This document shows positions 26,676-35,518 of a stretch of DNA of 64,000 bases, piece by piece. The notes beneath the pieces were generated by a model, which was not told where the DNA came from, made no database searches, and saw only the letters and a program-made list of their open reading frames with translations. How positions within the stretch are numbered: position 1 is the first letter of the stretch; every line of letters begins with the position of its first letter. Source of the DNA: an uncultured Sutterella sp. (lineage in GTDB: Bacteria > Pseudomonadota > Gammaproteobacteria > Burkholderiales > Burkholderiaceae_F); assembly GCA_900542195.1 (NCBI GenBank), contig UQNA01000007.1, positions 1-64,000 on the forward strand, given 5' to 3'. A program made the translations under genes and the position numbers.

Positions 26676-26698
26676 AAAGACCGCTCTAAACGGTCTTT
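26676..26698 (-). terminator. intrinsic terminator upstream of the sheath gene
   Basis: AAAGACCG and CGGTCTTT with seven T on the minus strand. It lies just before the sheath start, so sheath and tube have either their own promoter or read-through control. Confidence 0.75.
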
Positions 26699-26793
26699 GG
26701 TTGATTGATATGCAAATATTAAAAATTTTGTATTTTTCTTTGAGTCATTTTTTAGACTGGTGTACTATTTCCGTATGGATTTTTCAGGTGGTC

Positions 26794-26922
26794 TCAGGAG
26801 AGTGGGCCCTTAGCCTTTCTAAAGAACCTGAAATTAGGAACCTGACGAACTCTAGCTCTGTGAGGGTCATCACCTAGATAAGTCAGGTTCTCTGCTTTAC
26901 CTATTTCCTTAGCATTTTCCAT
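26794..26922 (-). CDS. small basic protein, hypothetical
   Basis: 42 codons, MENAKEIGKAENLTYLGDD and a Arg/Lys-rich end (RFFRKAKGPLS). AAGGACG lies 9 bp before the ATG. It directly follows the neck gene and precedes the sheath terminator, where many myophages carry a tiny unknown gene. Confidence 0.5.
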   Translation of the reverse strand: MENAKEIGKAENLTYLGDDPHRARVRQVPNFRFFRKAKGPLS

Positions 26923-26924
26923 TT

Positions 26925-27542
26925 TTAATCGTCCTTAGGTGGATAGCTAACATCAACATTCTTCAAATCAACGTTTACGGCACTAAAGAATCCCATAGTC
27001 GCTTTAACTACTGATTTCATACTCAAGTGAAGCGTTAATGTTGAACGTTTTACATAAGAATCAGAATCGCCGACAAGAGTTGTATCTTTCGGATCATCTG
27101 CGTATAGCAGGCTTAATCCTCTGTCTTTAAAGAATTGAACCCCAACCGAGGAGCGGGCTACAGTGTCCAAGGCCTGCGCTCTTAACATTGCATTAATGCC
27201 GTCTTCTCCGTTCTTAGTCGAAGCGTAGCAGTCAACTTGTACCAAGACTTCTACAGTATTAGACAAATAAATTTCATCATCTAAACCTTTTTCATCGTAT
27301 TCTTCAAATCCTGTGCCGTGGCGCACACTAGAGATATACGAGAAGATAACGTAATCGTTACTTTCAGCAGGTAATGCGATATTGTTCTGATTACCGTAAA
27401 AGATATTCTCTTTTTTAATTTCGGGTACGGCAAAAACAGATAAGAACTCATAAATCGTTTTAACAATGTTAGGGGTTAAGTTCTCCGCCTTGATTGTCGG
27501 TTCCTGTGCCGTTTTCGTTTTCATTATCTTCTTCATCGTCAT
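26925..27542 (-). CDS. neck protein (LIC_12616-like)
   Basis: 205 residues. EYDEKGLDDEIYLSNTVEVLVQVDCYA and the later SMKSVVKATMGFF are characteristic of the LIC_12616 family found between head-completion and sheath genes. It overlaps the previous gene by up to 74 bp; a start at 27524 (MKTKTAQEP) is also possible. Confidence 0.7.
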   Translation of the reverse strand: MTMKKIMKTKTAQEPTIKAENLTPNIVKTIYEFLSVFAVPEIKKENIFYGNQNNIALPAESNDYVIFSYISSVRHGTGFEEYDEKGLDDEIYLSNTVEVLVQVDCYASTKNGEDGINAMLRAQALDTVARSSVGVQFFKDRGLSLLYADDPKDTTLVGDSDSYVKRSTLTLHLSMKSVVKATMGFFSAVNVDLKNVDVSYPPKDD

Positions 27543-27963
27543 TTTCTTTAATCGTTAACTGTGGCGTATCAGTTTGAAAAGTACACCGAACACAAACCCA
27601 GCCAGCGTCCGAGAAATCTTCTAATACCGCTGTGATAAGCCAATACCCGCCAAACTTATCAACAATGTAATCACCCGAACGGGCGAGAGGTCTATATAAG
27701 CTCCACGGCCTCGATTCACGGTCATTAGACGCATGAATGTATAGCTTTCTGATTGTTGAGTTTTGACCCGCCAAATTTGCATGGTCTAGAGTACTATCCC
27801 CCTCACTTTGAAAGTTTCCGGTAATTGTTTCAGCTGGTGCATATAACGCTTTAATCAAGCCGTTTACGTTCTCTTGTCCTAAGGAACGATAGTAGGTAAA
27901 AGAATCATCTTGATAGTTAGCGTTAATCGCATGACGCACGATTGAATGTAGATTCAAGCTCAT
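27469..27963 (-). CDS. neck/head-tail joining protein
   Basis: 164 residues: MSLNLHSIVRHAINANYQD start and GGYWLITAVLEDFSDAGWV. A Glu/Asp/Asn-rich tail (DDEEDNENENGTGT) overlaps the next gene. Order places it at the neck; family not certain. Confidence 0.65.
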   Translation of the reverse strand: MSLNLHSIVRHAINANYQDDSFTYYRSLGQENVNGLIKALYAPAETITGNFQSEGDSTLDHANLAGQNSTIRKLYIHASNDRESRPWSLYRPLARSGDYIVDKFGGYWLITAVLEDFSDAGWVCVRCTFQTDTPQLTIKENDDEEDNENENGTGTDNQGGELNP

Positions 27964-27965
27964 TA

Positions 27966-28529
27966 TTAAATTACCTTCATACTAATAGACGCTAACAACT
28001 TTCCGCTTAGTTTCATCGGTTGCGTTGTTGTCGTGTTATTAGGCAATGCGCCGCCTCCTTGAATTTTTCTTACTTTTTTATTTTCTCCAAGAGCTTCAAA
28101 CATTGCCATAGTCAATGGGGAACGTTTAGGAAAAGAACCTGCCGGACAACCGCCTTGATTAATTGTTTCTTGGATATCCGCTACTACTACAGTGCCTAAA
28201 ATTTCAAAAGCTGTTTTAACGTTTTGGGTTCTTATCAATTGAGCTTTAAGCAGTTCCGCCCATTCCTTATTTTTTTGAGCGAACGTAGCACGCATAAAAG
28301 GGCGGGGCGGATTACTTAGAGTTGAAAACTTATAGTTAGTTCCTAGTTGCGCATTTAACCAAGCGTTTTGTTTAGGCGTTACTCTTTGAACCCAACCGTA
28401 CTCTAAATACATTCCATACGTTGCAATCTCTGGATTCATGACCCCAACAAGTAATTTCTTACTCGCATTGGCTTTAATGTTTTCAAGTAACTTACCTGTT
28501 AGGTTATTAGATAGGACTCGAATAGCCAT
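27966..28529 (-). CDS. head-tail completion protein
   Basis: 187 residues. MYLEYGWVQRVTPKQNAWL and PPRPFMRATFAQKNKEW match the phage neck protein group (HK97 gp10-like in type). Two bases separate it from the next gene. Confidence 0.7.
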   Translation of the reverse strand: MAIRVLSNNLTGKLLENIKANASKKLLVGVMNPEIATYGMYLEYGWVQRVTPKQNAWLNAQLGTNYKFSTLSNPPRPFMRATFAQKNKEWAELLKAQLIRTQNVKTAFEILGTVVVADIQETINQGGCPAGSFPKRSPLTMAMFEALGENKKVRKIQGGGALPNNTTTTQPMKLSGKLLASISMKVI

Positions 28530-28619
28530 GATAAAATTTGCTTAGTGTTTTTCTTAAGGCTTCATTCAAAACCGTTCGGAACTATTCAGTCCGGGCGGTT
28601 TTCTTTTATCTAAAAATCG

Positions 28620-29048
28620 TTATCCCCACGGGTGAAAATTACCCCCACCGTAGAATCTTCCCCCAACTCTGTATCTTGCGGTCATAGTCCAATACATAGC
28701 ACCGCATTTTGTTTGCGCCCACCAGTCACCAACGTAAGTATTAGCTTTTAGCAGGTCAAAAGAAGTACTTACTGATCCTTGACTAGCACTAGTAACTCTT
28801 CCGGGCTGACCTTCCGGTCGTTGGTCTAAAGTTAGCAAGTGGCAAGTAGCAAGATAAAGCAGCCGTTCACGCAAAAAGATTTTATTTTCGGGGTCGTAAG
28901 GTGCAAAACTATCAGCGTCTGTATTGCTTACAAACTCAACGGCTAAATCAAAGTAATACTGCAAGTATTCATCCGAAAATTTAACTTCATCCGAATAAGC
29001 CGGATAAATTTCTCTAAATTTGTCGGGGTCAAAAATAACTACTGCCAT
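28620..29048 (-). CDS. head-tail connector (DUF4054 type)
   Basis: 142 residues. FDPDKFREIYPAYSDEVKFSD, HLLTLDQRPEGQPGRVTSAS and WAQTKCGAMYWTMTARYR with a Gly-rich end are the DUF4054 pattern. It would sit on the portal. Confidence 0.85.
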   Translation of the reverse strand: MAVVIFDPDKFREIYPAYSDEVKFSDEYLQYYFDLAVEFVSNTDADSFAPYDPENKIFLRERLLYLATCHLLTLDQRPEGQPGRVTSASQGSVSTSFDLLKANTYVGDWWAQTKCGAMYWTMTARYRVGGRFYGGGNFHPWG

Positions 29049-29076
29049 AGTGCACCATAAAAAAAGGAAGATTTAA

Positions 29077-29586
29077 TTACTCTTCTTGTTTTGCTTCTTT
29101 AACGCTCATTGATTCCGGGATAATCGGGTGTAATCCGTTGTCCATTTCTTCTAATTCCCCGTGGTCTTGTTTAGAGTTGTATTCGTCTTCGGTTTTCATC
29201 TCTAATAAACACGGTAACCCGCCATTAAAGCCTTTAAAAGCTCTTTCACCGCCGTGCATTCTTACAATGTTTTCCCAGTCAACACGGTCTAATTTCACGG
29301 CAACACTATTGCCACGACCTAACAAAATGCCTTCTTTTTTACCTTTTAAATGATCGTTTAAACCGGGAAATACAATGGTCTTAGTTCCTCCGTTCTTTGT
29401 CGGAACGTCATCAAACATAAGGCCATGAGGTAAGGAGCAAGCGATGATTACAGTATCGCTAGATTTAGCGTTACTCTTAACTTTCTTTTCTTCTTCAAAG
29501 GAAGTTGATACCACTTGCGGGGTTTCAACTGTTTGAGCTGTTTGAACTGTTTGTTTTGCTGTAGCAGTATTAGCTTTACGTGCCAT
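29077..29586 (-). CDS. hypothetical head-region protein
   Basis: 169 residues. The N-terminal 45 residues are low complexity (TAKQTVQTAQTVETPQ). The centre (LPHGLMFDDVP, HLKGKKEGILLG, RVDWENIVRMHGG) resembles proteins found just after the capsid gene in related myophages. Role unknown. Confidence 0.65.
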   Translation of the reverse strand: MARKANTATAKQTVQTAQTVETPQVVSTSFEEEKKVKSNAKSSDTVIIACSLPHGLMFDDVPTKNGGTKTIVFPGLNDHLKGKKEGILLGRGNSVAVKLDRVDWENIVRMHGGERAFKGFNGGLPCLLEMKTEDEYNSKQDHGELEEMDNGLHPIIPESMSVKEAKQEE

Positions 29587-29612
29587 TGTTTTAATCCTTA
29601 ACTTAAAAAAAA

Positions 29613-29648
29613 GGAAGAGAGGGTTAGCGTCTATGCGCCCTCTCTTCC
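29613..29648 (-). terminator. strong intrinsic terminator after the major capsid gene
   Basis: A perfect 11-bp stem, GGAAGAGAGGG (29613-29623) with CCCTCTCTTCC (29638-29648), followed on the minus strand by eight T. A second hairpin, ACCGGTATTT/AAATACCGGT, overlaps the capsid stop at 29690-29710. Together they would keep capsid transcript high relative to downstream genes. Confidence 0.85.
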
Positions 29649-29697
29649 TTAACGTGAGGAGAATCTAAGAGAAAAAATGACCAAAAAAAACCGGTAT

Positions 29698-30756
29698 TTA
29701 AATACCGGTCATTGTTGCGATTAGTGAAGGTCTTCGGATTACCGTTCCCCAAGTACCGCCCATTACTTTCTGCTCGAAAGAAGAAAGTTTAGGAATAGTG
29801 CGACCAACGAAGTATTTTTCGCTGTAGCAAGCGGTTCCGGTATCAGTTCCCATCAGCGTTGGAACAGTCATATAAAGCATTTCACCTGCGCTAGTTGAAA
29901 GCTCCGGCAACTGGACAATTTCCATACCCGGGAAGCTCTTCTTAAGCATATCTACTGCGGTAAGGCCGAAGCTGTTCGGTGAAGAAAGGTAAGGAGCCAT
30001 TGCATTACTAATAGCTAAAACAATTCTTCCATTCATATCAACCAAACCGCCATTGTTGGCACTAATTTGTGTCCAGAGTTTATTAATATCGTTATAAACG
30101 ATATTAGCTGTAGCCTCTGGATTAGCAGCGGTTTTATCTGCCCATGTGCTCTTAGAGTTAATGGAAATAGGAGCGATAGAAGTTGGAAGATTCGGGTCGT
30201 TTAACATACCGTAAATTTTCTTACCGTCAACACCGTAAAGGGCAAATTTATTGTGTGCTCTTGCCAAAATAAATGCGGCGGCTTTCTGCTTAGAGGAAAC
30301 AAGATTTAATTTAGCTTTGGCGGCGGTATCTGTTTCCAAGTCACCGTATTTAATAGTAGTAGAGAATAAGAAGTTTTCTCTAACCGGATAGGCAACGTTA
30401 ACATCTGCGCTTACATTGTCCGCAAAGTCGGAGTAAGGGGTTACGTCACCTACATACTCTTCCACCGGGAAGGTATAGAACTTATCAGTTCTATCTCCCT
30501 TACGGGCTTCGGGCATAATCTTAGACGCATTCAATGCGCCAAAGAGGATTTCTACTACCTGCGGGTCGATAAAAGTAGTATAAACGGTAGGAACGCCAAC
30601 ACTAACCGGTGTTTGTAATGCGGCGTCTCTAGCTAATCTTTGAGCTGTCTTTTCATAATCAACAATAATAGATCCGCTGTCTTCGGCATAAGACATGAAG
30701 TCTTTTACTTGCAAGCCTCCGACACCTTTTAGCTTTGCTTTTTCAAAATTGTTCAT
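29698..30756 (-). CDS. major capsid protein (DUF2184 type)
   Basis: 352 residues. The pattern VGVPTVYTTFIDPQVVEILFG, YTFPVEEYVGDVTPYSDF and the end EQKVMGGTWGTVIRRPSLIA is typical of the DUF2184 HK97-fold capsid group. It follows the cement protein gene and is followed by a strong terminator. Confidence 0.92.
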   Translation of the reverse strand: MNNFEKAKLKGVGGLQVKDFMSYAEDSGSIIVDYEKTAQRLARDAALQTPVSVGVPTVYTTFIDPQVVEILFGALNASKIMPEARKGDRTDKFYTFPVEEYVGDVTPYSDFADNVSADVNVAYPVRENFLFSTTIKYGDLETDTAAKAKLNLVSSKQKAAAFILARAHNKFALYGVDGKKIYGMLNDPNLPTSIAPISINSKSTWADKTAANPEATANIVYNDINKLWTQISANNGGLVDMNGRIVLAISNAMAPYLSSPNSFGLTAVDMLKKSFPGMEIVQLPELSTSAGEMLYMTVPTLMGTDTGTACYSEKYFVGRTIPKLSSFEQKVMGGTWGTVIRRPSLIATMTGI

Positions 30757-30790
30757 TTATTAATCTCCAAAAAAAATTTGAGTATCTGGA

Positions 30791-31303
30791 TTAGGAACCA
30801 GAGGCAGCGGGTTTAATTGCCAAGCCGTGGTTGCTAATGATGATTGTGTCTCCCTTAGTTCCTGCGGTCTTTACAACCCAACCAGTATCGTTAGTTGCGC
30901 CGGCTGTGCCAAAGGAAATTGCACCAGTTGTTGGTGCGCAAAGAACGGCCTGACCAACGGAAGCGACAGCAGGTGCTTCAAGGTAATAATCTCCACGCTC
31001 TGCGATAGTCAGTTCTGCACCCTGCTGATAAACATCGGTATCTTCACCGTCTAAGCCAACGGTTCCGGTAAAAGTTCTTTCAACAAAACCGATTACTACA
31101 TCCCCGGCGGAACCCTTAGAAGAAGCAATCGGGAAGTTAACCGCATTACCTGTGCTTGTTGAGGCTTTAGCAAAAGCAAAAGAACCGCATTTAACGGTTC
31201 CGTCTGAAATGTAGTTAACAGGTGTATAGACCGCCTGATTAAAAATTACCTGCTGGCCGGAAATACCAATAGCAGGATTTAAAGTTACTTTCTTTTGAAG
31301 CAT
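30791..31303 (-). CDS. capsid cement/decoration protein (Gp24-like)
   Basis: 170 residues. A Gly/Ala/Thr-rich beta protein (SAGDVVIGFVERTFTG, ERGDYYLEAPA) located directly upstream of the capsid gene, as structural cement proteins are. It stabilises the expanded head (family knowledge). Confidence 0.8.
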   Translation of the reverse strand: MLQKKVTLNPAIGISGQQVIFNQAVYTPVNYISDGTVKCGSFAFAKASTSTGNAVNFPIASSKGSAGDVVIGFVERTFTGTVGLDGEDTDVYQQGAELTIAERGDYYLEAPAVASVGQAVLCAPTTGAISFGTAGATNDTGWVVKTAGTKGDTIIISNHGLAIKPAASGS

Positions 31304-31330
31304 TGTTTAATCTCCATTAAAAAAATTTGG

Positions 31331-32875
31331 TTAGCTATGGACTTTGTCGAGGATTGAACCCAAGGCGGAAGGTTTAGCAGGGGCGGAATCCTTAGCAAAA
31401 GATGATTTAGAACTTCCTGCATTACGGCCTTTCATATAAGCGAAGTAAGCAGATCTTGCGTCACGAGCGGAAACACCTTTAACGCCTAATTTATTTAAGG
31501 CAGCAACGTAAACGGCTCCGGCGGAATCGTAGGCACCGAGGCGAACGTTACCGAGTACGGGTTTAACGTCATCAATAGCCTTCATTTCTGCGTACATTGC
31601 GTTCTTGAGAACTTTCATAGAGTCGGAAGCGGTAACTTCTTCTTTCTCTTCGGCAACTACTTCCTCGTCTGAATCTTCGGCCTGATCTTTATCCCCGTAA
31701 TTCAAACCTGCCTTGAATGCGTTTTGAACCTCTTCGGGGGCTTCGTCTAAACCGCAAGCCTTCAGTGCGTCTTGAGTTAACTTATCAAGTTTGGCTTCTT
31801 CACCTTCACGCTCGTGGTCTGCGTCAATACCTTTAGGATCTTCTTTTTCGACTTTTTCACCGTAACGGGTGCCAGCCTCAAACCCTGCTTTAAATGCCGG
31901 GTCTTTCATTTTTTCGTCTAGTTCTTTGTCATCGTCTTTGACTTCTTCGTCCATATTTACTTCCTCTTCTTCATCGTTTGCGGGTTCATCTTCTTTAACT
32001 TCTTCGTCACTGTCTCCGGTACTCGGAAAAGCGAGATCAGTTAAAGTTGTTTTGAGTTGTTCGGCTTCGTCATCGCTTAAGCCTTTAGCCTTTAAAGACT
32101 CAATGATTTTCTCGATCTTTGCGTTCTTATCTTCATCCTGCACATCAGTTACTTCTCCGTTTGGAGTGGGTTTATGCAGGTCGATAATTGCTTGAGCGAG
32201 GGTCACTTCTGCCTTTTCGGTGGCATCGTTTTTTGTTTCTTCGTCCATTTTCAAAAGTTCCTGTTTGGAGTCACGAACCTTAACTTCCGGGCCAGCCCGC
32301 CCAGTTTCAACTAACGCCAAATGGTTCGCTCTAATTTGACGCTGTACATAATCGTATTTTTCCCCCGCCTCGGTTACGCCCGGCGTGAAGTCTGCGACAT
32401 AGGAATAAGCTAGGCTTAACTCTTTCATTGATTCATCTTCAATGCGTTTAATTGCGTCTTTGTCGTGAATGTGTAAAGAGTTAAATAGATACGGATAATC
32501 AAAATTTCCGTCCGTTCCGGTGGTTCCTATGCGTGTCAGTTTTGACTCCGGTTCACCGTAATCGTCATGGTGTTGCAAGTGAATCGGGATACCATTAACG
32601 CTTTCAATAGTCTCTTGACTTTTTAGTTCGTCTGCGGGGCGGTAAGCGTAGTAAATTTTTTCCGGTTCGAGGTTTAAAGTCTCGTAGTTACTAATCTCTT
32701 TACCTAAGTAAGGCGCAACCTGCACCTTAGTAAGAGGTGATTTAGCAACGTGGAGAAAACCATTTTTATCTATTGAACGAACACTTACCGAATCGAAAGC
32801 AATAGATCTATTAGAGTTTTTCACTTCATTACCTCTAAATAATGTTTTGTTATAATTCCCATATTGTTTTGACAT
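31331..32875 (-). CDS. prohead protease/scaffold (DUF2213 type)
   Basis: 514 residues. The N-terminal domain (about 35-200) matches DUF2213: KIYYAYRPADELKSQETIE, PIHLQHHDDYGEPE and ELSLAYSYVADFTPG. The region 200-420 is extremely acidic (EEEEVNMDEEVKDDDKELDE), like a scaffold domain. So this is probably a protease-scaffold fusion. Confidence 0.82.
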   Translation of the reverse strand: MSKQYGNYNKTLFRGNEVKNSNRSIAFDSVSVRSIDKNGFLHVAKSPLTKVQVAPYLGKEISNYETLNLEPEKIYYAYRPADELKSQETIESVNGIPIHLQHHDDYGEPESKLTRIGTTGTDGNFDYPYLFNSLHIHDKDAIKRIEDESMKELSLAYSYVADFTPGVTEAGEKYDYVQRQIRANHLALVETGRAGPEVKVRDSKQELLKMDEETKNDATEKAEVTLAQAIIDLHKPTPNGEVTDVQDEDKNAKIEKIIESLKAKGLSDDEAEQLKTTLTDLAFPSTGDSDEEVKEDEPANDEEEEVNMDEEVKDDDKELDEKMKDPAFKAGFEAGTRYGEKVEKEDPKGIDADHEREGEEAKLDKLTQDALKACGLDEAPEEVQNAFKAGLNYGDKDQAEDSDEEVVAEEKEEVTASDSMKVLKNAMYAEMKAIDDVKPVLGNVRLGAYDSAGAVYVAALNKLGVKGVSARDARSAYFAYMKGRNAGSSKSSFAKDSAPAKPSALGSILDKVHS

Positions 32876-32893
32876 TCCTTTAGAAGGAACTAA

Positions 32894-32928
32894 AAAACCC
32901 CAACGGATCGTGGCCTCGTTGGGGTTTT
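32894..32928 (-). terminator. intrinsic terminator within the head operon
   Basis: AAAACCCCAACG (32894-32905) pairs perfectly with CGTTGGGGTTTT (32917-32928) and gives a T run on the minus strand. It separates packaging genes from capsid genes. Confidence 0.85.
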
Positions 32929-32951
32929 GCTTTATCTGCTGCTTTTATCTG

Positions 32952-33848
32952 TTACTCAGGGATTACAGGCCTGAACACGCACCGGCAATAGTAGAGTTGT
33001 CCGGGAAGTACTTTTTGGTCAACCTCCGAATCGTATAGTCCCTCAGACAATTTGAACCTTTTACCGTTCATGGCCATATGCGATTTACGGCTTGTATATC
33101 GTCCCGGTACGTGTATCCAAATACCCTCGGTAATGCCTACAGACTTGCAATTTTCTTGCTGTATCTGTTGGCTTATCTTGAGTGTTTGATCTAGCGCAAC
33201 TCTTTCAGCTCTTTTCTGCGTGAAGCCTTGAGTCTTTTGTAATGTTTCGATTATGTTTGAGTAAGTATTTTTACCTTCATAAGCGTCCATGAATGCAGAA
33301 CGGATATTTGATAACTCAGAGGTTGCAATATTGGTAATAAGACTAGTAGTGTCTTTAACCATGTCCGGCAACTTTTCCATGCAATTAGGCGTTATGAAAA
33401 AGTGCTTTCTGCTTTCTCGCATTTCATAGTCAAGAACTGATTGAGGAATGCCAGCGGATTTAAGCGAGGCTCTTTGCGCAACGCCCACATCGTGAGCCAA
33501 GTTTTTTACATACCATTGCGCTATCTGTTGGGTTTCTTTATCTGCTGTCCGTAACCACTTCATCATATTTCTAGCGATAAAGTCATCAACGTTACGTTTA
33601 AACCGTTCGGGGTCACGTAATACAAGCTGATTAATCTTCTCTTTAATACGTCTAAGCCGTGCTCTATCGTACGGATCATCTGGCCTAAACGTTAGTGAAG
33701 CGTCTCTTGCTAGTGCTCCCTCGTCATCAAGATAAAGCAGAACTTCATTTAAAACACGTTGCCGGAACTGTTTTAGATAAGTCAAAACCTTCTTTTTAAA
33801 TTTGGCCTGAACTCCTTTATTTGGTTCAACAGTGCGGGCGGTTTTCAT
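32952..33848 (-). CDS. minor head protein (Mu F/SPP1 gp7-like)
   Basis: 298 residues. The C-terminal domain has ERVALDQTLKISQQIQQENC, then IWIHVPGRYTSRKSHMAM and VLPGQLYYCRCVFRPVIP, the Phage_Mu_F signature. Needed for head assembly and DNA ejection in related phages. It abuts the portal stop. Confidence 0.88.
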   Translation of the reverse strand: MKTARTVEPNKGVQAKFKKKVLTYLKQFRQRVLNEVLLYLDDEGALARDASLTFRPDDPYDRARLRRIKEKINQLVLRDPERFKRNVDDFIARNMMKWLRTADKETQQIAQWYVKNLAHDVGVAQRASLKSAGIPQSVLDYEMRESRKHFFITPNCMEKLPDMVKDTTSLITNIATSELSNIRSAFMDAYEGKNTYSNIIETLQKTQGFTQKRAERVALDQTLKISQQIQQENCKSVGITEGIWIHVPGRYTSRKSHMAMNGKRFKLSEGLYDSEVDQKVLPGQLYYCRCVFRPVIPE

Positions 33849-35479
33849 TAGCTAATGTCTCCGGCTTTATCCGTGTTTTCAACGTCTACTTTTGTATCCT
33901 GCGGGGCGTTACGCTGGTTAAGAAAATCCTCCATTCCTCCATTCATGTTAGAGGGGTCATCGGTCATAAGCTCGCCTTCTACTTCTTCCGGCAATTCTGG
34001 AGATAGAAAATCTAACCCGCTGTCTTGGTCTCGTCTTACGTACTCTCTAACCTCTTCGGCACTGATTACATTTCTATCCTGCAAGACGGAAGCCATATCA
34101 ACTTTGGTCTTAGCGGTCATGGCTTTGGCTGCGCTATCTTCTTCTCCTAACTCATTAAACGTAAATGAAATAGAAGGGTCAATGTGTCCGAACTCGCAAA
34201 TCTGAATGACGTTTAAAAGGGTTTGTATAGCGTCTCTATTGATTTCCTGCTTAGATTTAATATGGTCATAGTAATTTCTGATATCGCTTTGTCCTGTGGC
34301 ATTAAAACCGCTCGGAGCGATACCTAATAACTTAACCGCAGGCGTTCGGTTAATAGCAGCAATAAATTCAAGTGCCTGTCGGATAATGTCAACAACACCG
34401 CTAATAGTAAGGGTGATATTTTCAACTGACTCGGCACTGTCGCAGGCAAAAATTGCGTCATTGTTTCTATAACGCTGTAACAGTTTCATTTTTGAATCGA
34501 GTGCTTGAACCCCGCCAAAGTCCATTACTTCGGAGAAGTTAGTCTTGAAAACTGTTAGGTTTAATTTATCTAGAATACTTACGCCTGTTTCTCTAGCTTT
34601 ATTCCAGTGCAGAACGTAATCCCACAAAATTTGCGCCTGCGGGATACCTAAGAAGTTATAAGCAGGTTTTAACAATAATGGCGGTTCGTTATCAACGAGT
34701 TTAATTAGTCTTGAGGCGTGTACGGGTTTACCGAGCACAAACCAAGAACTAGGATCAAGATAATCATCAGCTAACGGATTAGAAGCGTTATAAGGCCCGG
34801 GCGAAACATTAACCGGGTCAACAACTACTAATCTAATGTTTTTACCTTTTTCCAATTCTGCGGACTTATCAGAAATATTTAACGGTAAAGTTAAATCCTC
34901 CGTTCCCGTGTCGATAAAGATAAAAGCACCGCCCATGAATCCGACAATAGCTAATGCTTTATTAAACATACTTCTAAGTTTGTACTTAGATTCTTGGAGG
35001 TCTTGGAGCTTAACTAATACGTCTGATTCGACTTCATCCCCGCCCGTTACCTGAATCCACTCACGGCACATATCATCCGCCACGGTCTGGATACAAGTTC
35101 TAATCATGCCGTTTTGCGCTATCTGCTGTAATACGCCGTAACCGACAAATGACGTAATCGGATACTGTCCTAAGTCGATAGCGTGAGCGGTAAGCGATTC
35201 ATAGAATGCATTAAAACCACCCGCAAAAGCGGAATCACTAGCGAACTCGCTAGGCGTTTTTCTTTCTTCTTTTGGAAGGCCTAAACTAATCGGAGGGGCG
35301 AAAAGATTTTCAATGTCTGACGCTTGAATTGATTTACTAGGCGGGACATAAGGGAAATAGTCCGCTTCTTGAATTTTTGAATAACGTTTACTCAGTTTCT
35401 CATGTTCACTAGATACAGTTGTATCTTTGTTTACTGCTGTATCTTGAGATACTGATTTATTTCTCTTTCGAATAGACAT
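33848..35479 (-). CDS. portal protein (DUF1073 type)
   Basis: 543 residues. IVGFMGGAFIFIDTG, RLVVVDPVNVSPGPYNASNPL and the ring-forming VMDFGGVQALDSKMKLL fit the DUF1073 portal group. The Ser/Lys-rich N-terminus (about 1-40) is variable. It lies between TerL and the minor head protein. Confidence 0.9.
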   Translation of the reverse strand: MSIRKRNKSVSQDTAVNKDTTVSSEHEKLSKRYSKIQEADYFPYVPPSKSIQASDIENLFAPPISLGLPKEERKTPSEFASDSAFAGGFNAFYESLTAHAIDLGQYPITSFVGYGVLQQIAQNGMIRTCIQTVADDMCREWIQVTGGDEVESDVLVKLQDLQESKYKLRSMFNKALAIVGFMGGAFIFIDTGTEDLTLPLNISDKSAELEKGKNIRLVVVDPVNVSPGPYNASNPLADDYLDPSSWFVLGKPVHASRLIKLVDNEPPLLLKPAYNFLGIPQAQILWDYVLHWNKARETGVSILDKLNLTVFKTNFSEVMDFGGVQALDSKMKLLQRYRNNDAIFACDSAESVENITLTISGVVDIIRQALEFIAAINRTPAVKLLGIAPSGFNATGQSDIRNYYDHIKSKQEINRDAIQTLLNVIQICEFGHIDPSISFTFNELGEEDSAAKAMTAKTKVDMASVLQDRNVISAEEVREYVRRDQDSGLDFLSPELPEEVEGELMTDDPSNMNGGMEDFLNQRNAPQDTKVDVENTDKAGDIS

Positions 35480-35518
35480 TATTAATCTCGTTTAAAGTTT
35501 CGTTATTCAAGTTTTTAT

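Noticed and set aside
31869..32195. Ser-rich plus-strand frame of 108 codons
   Set aside because: Mirror of the acidic Glu/Asp repeat in the scaffold gene; codons GAA/GAT read backwards give Ser/Phe-rich noise.
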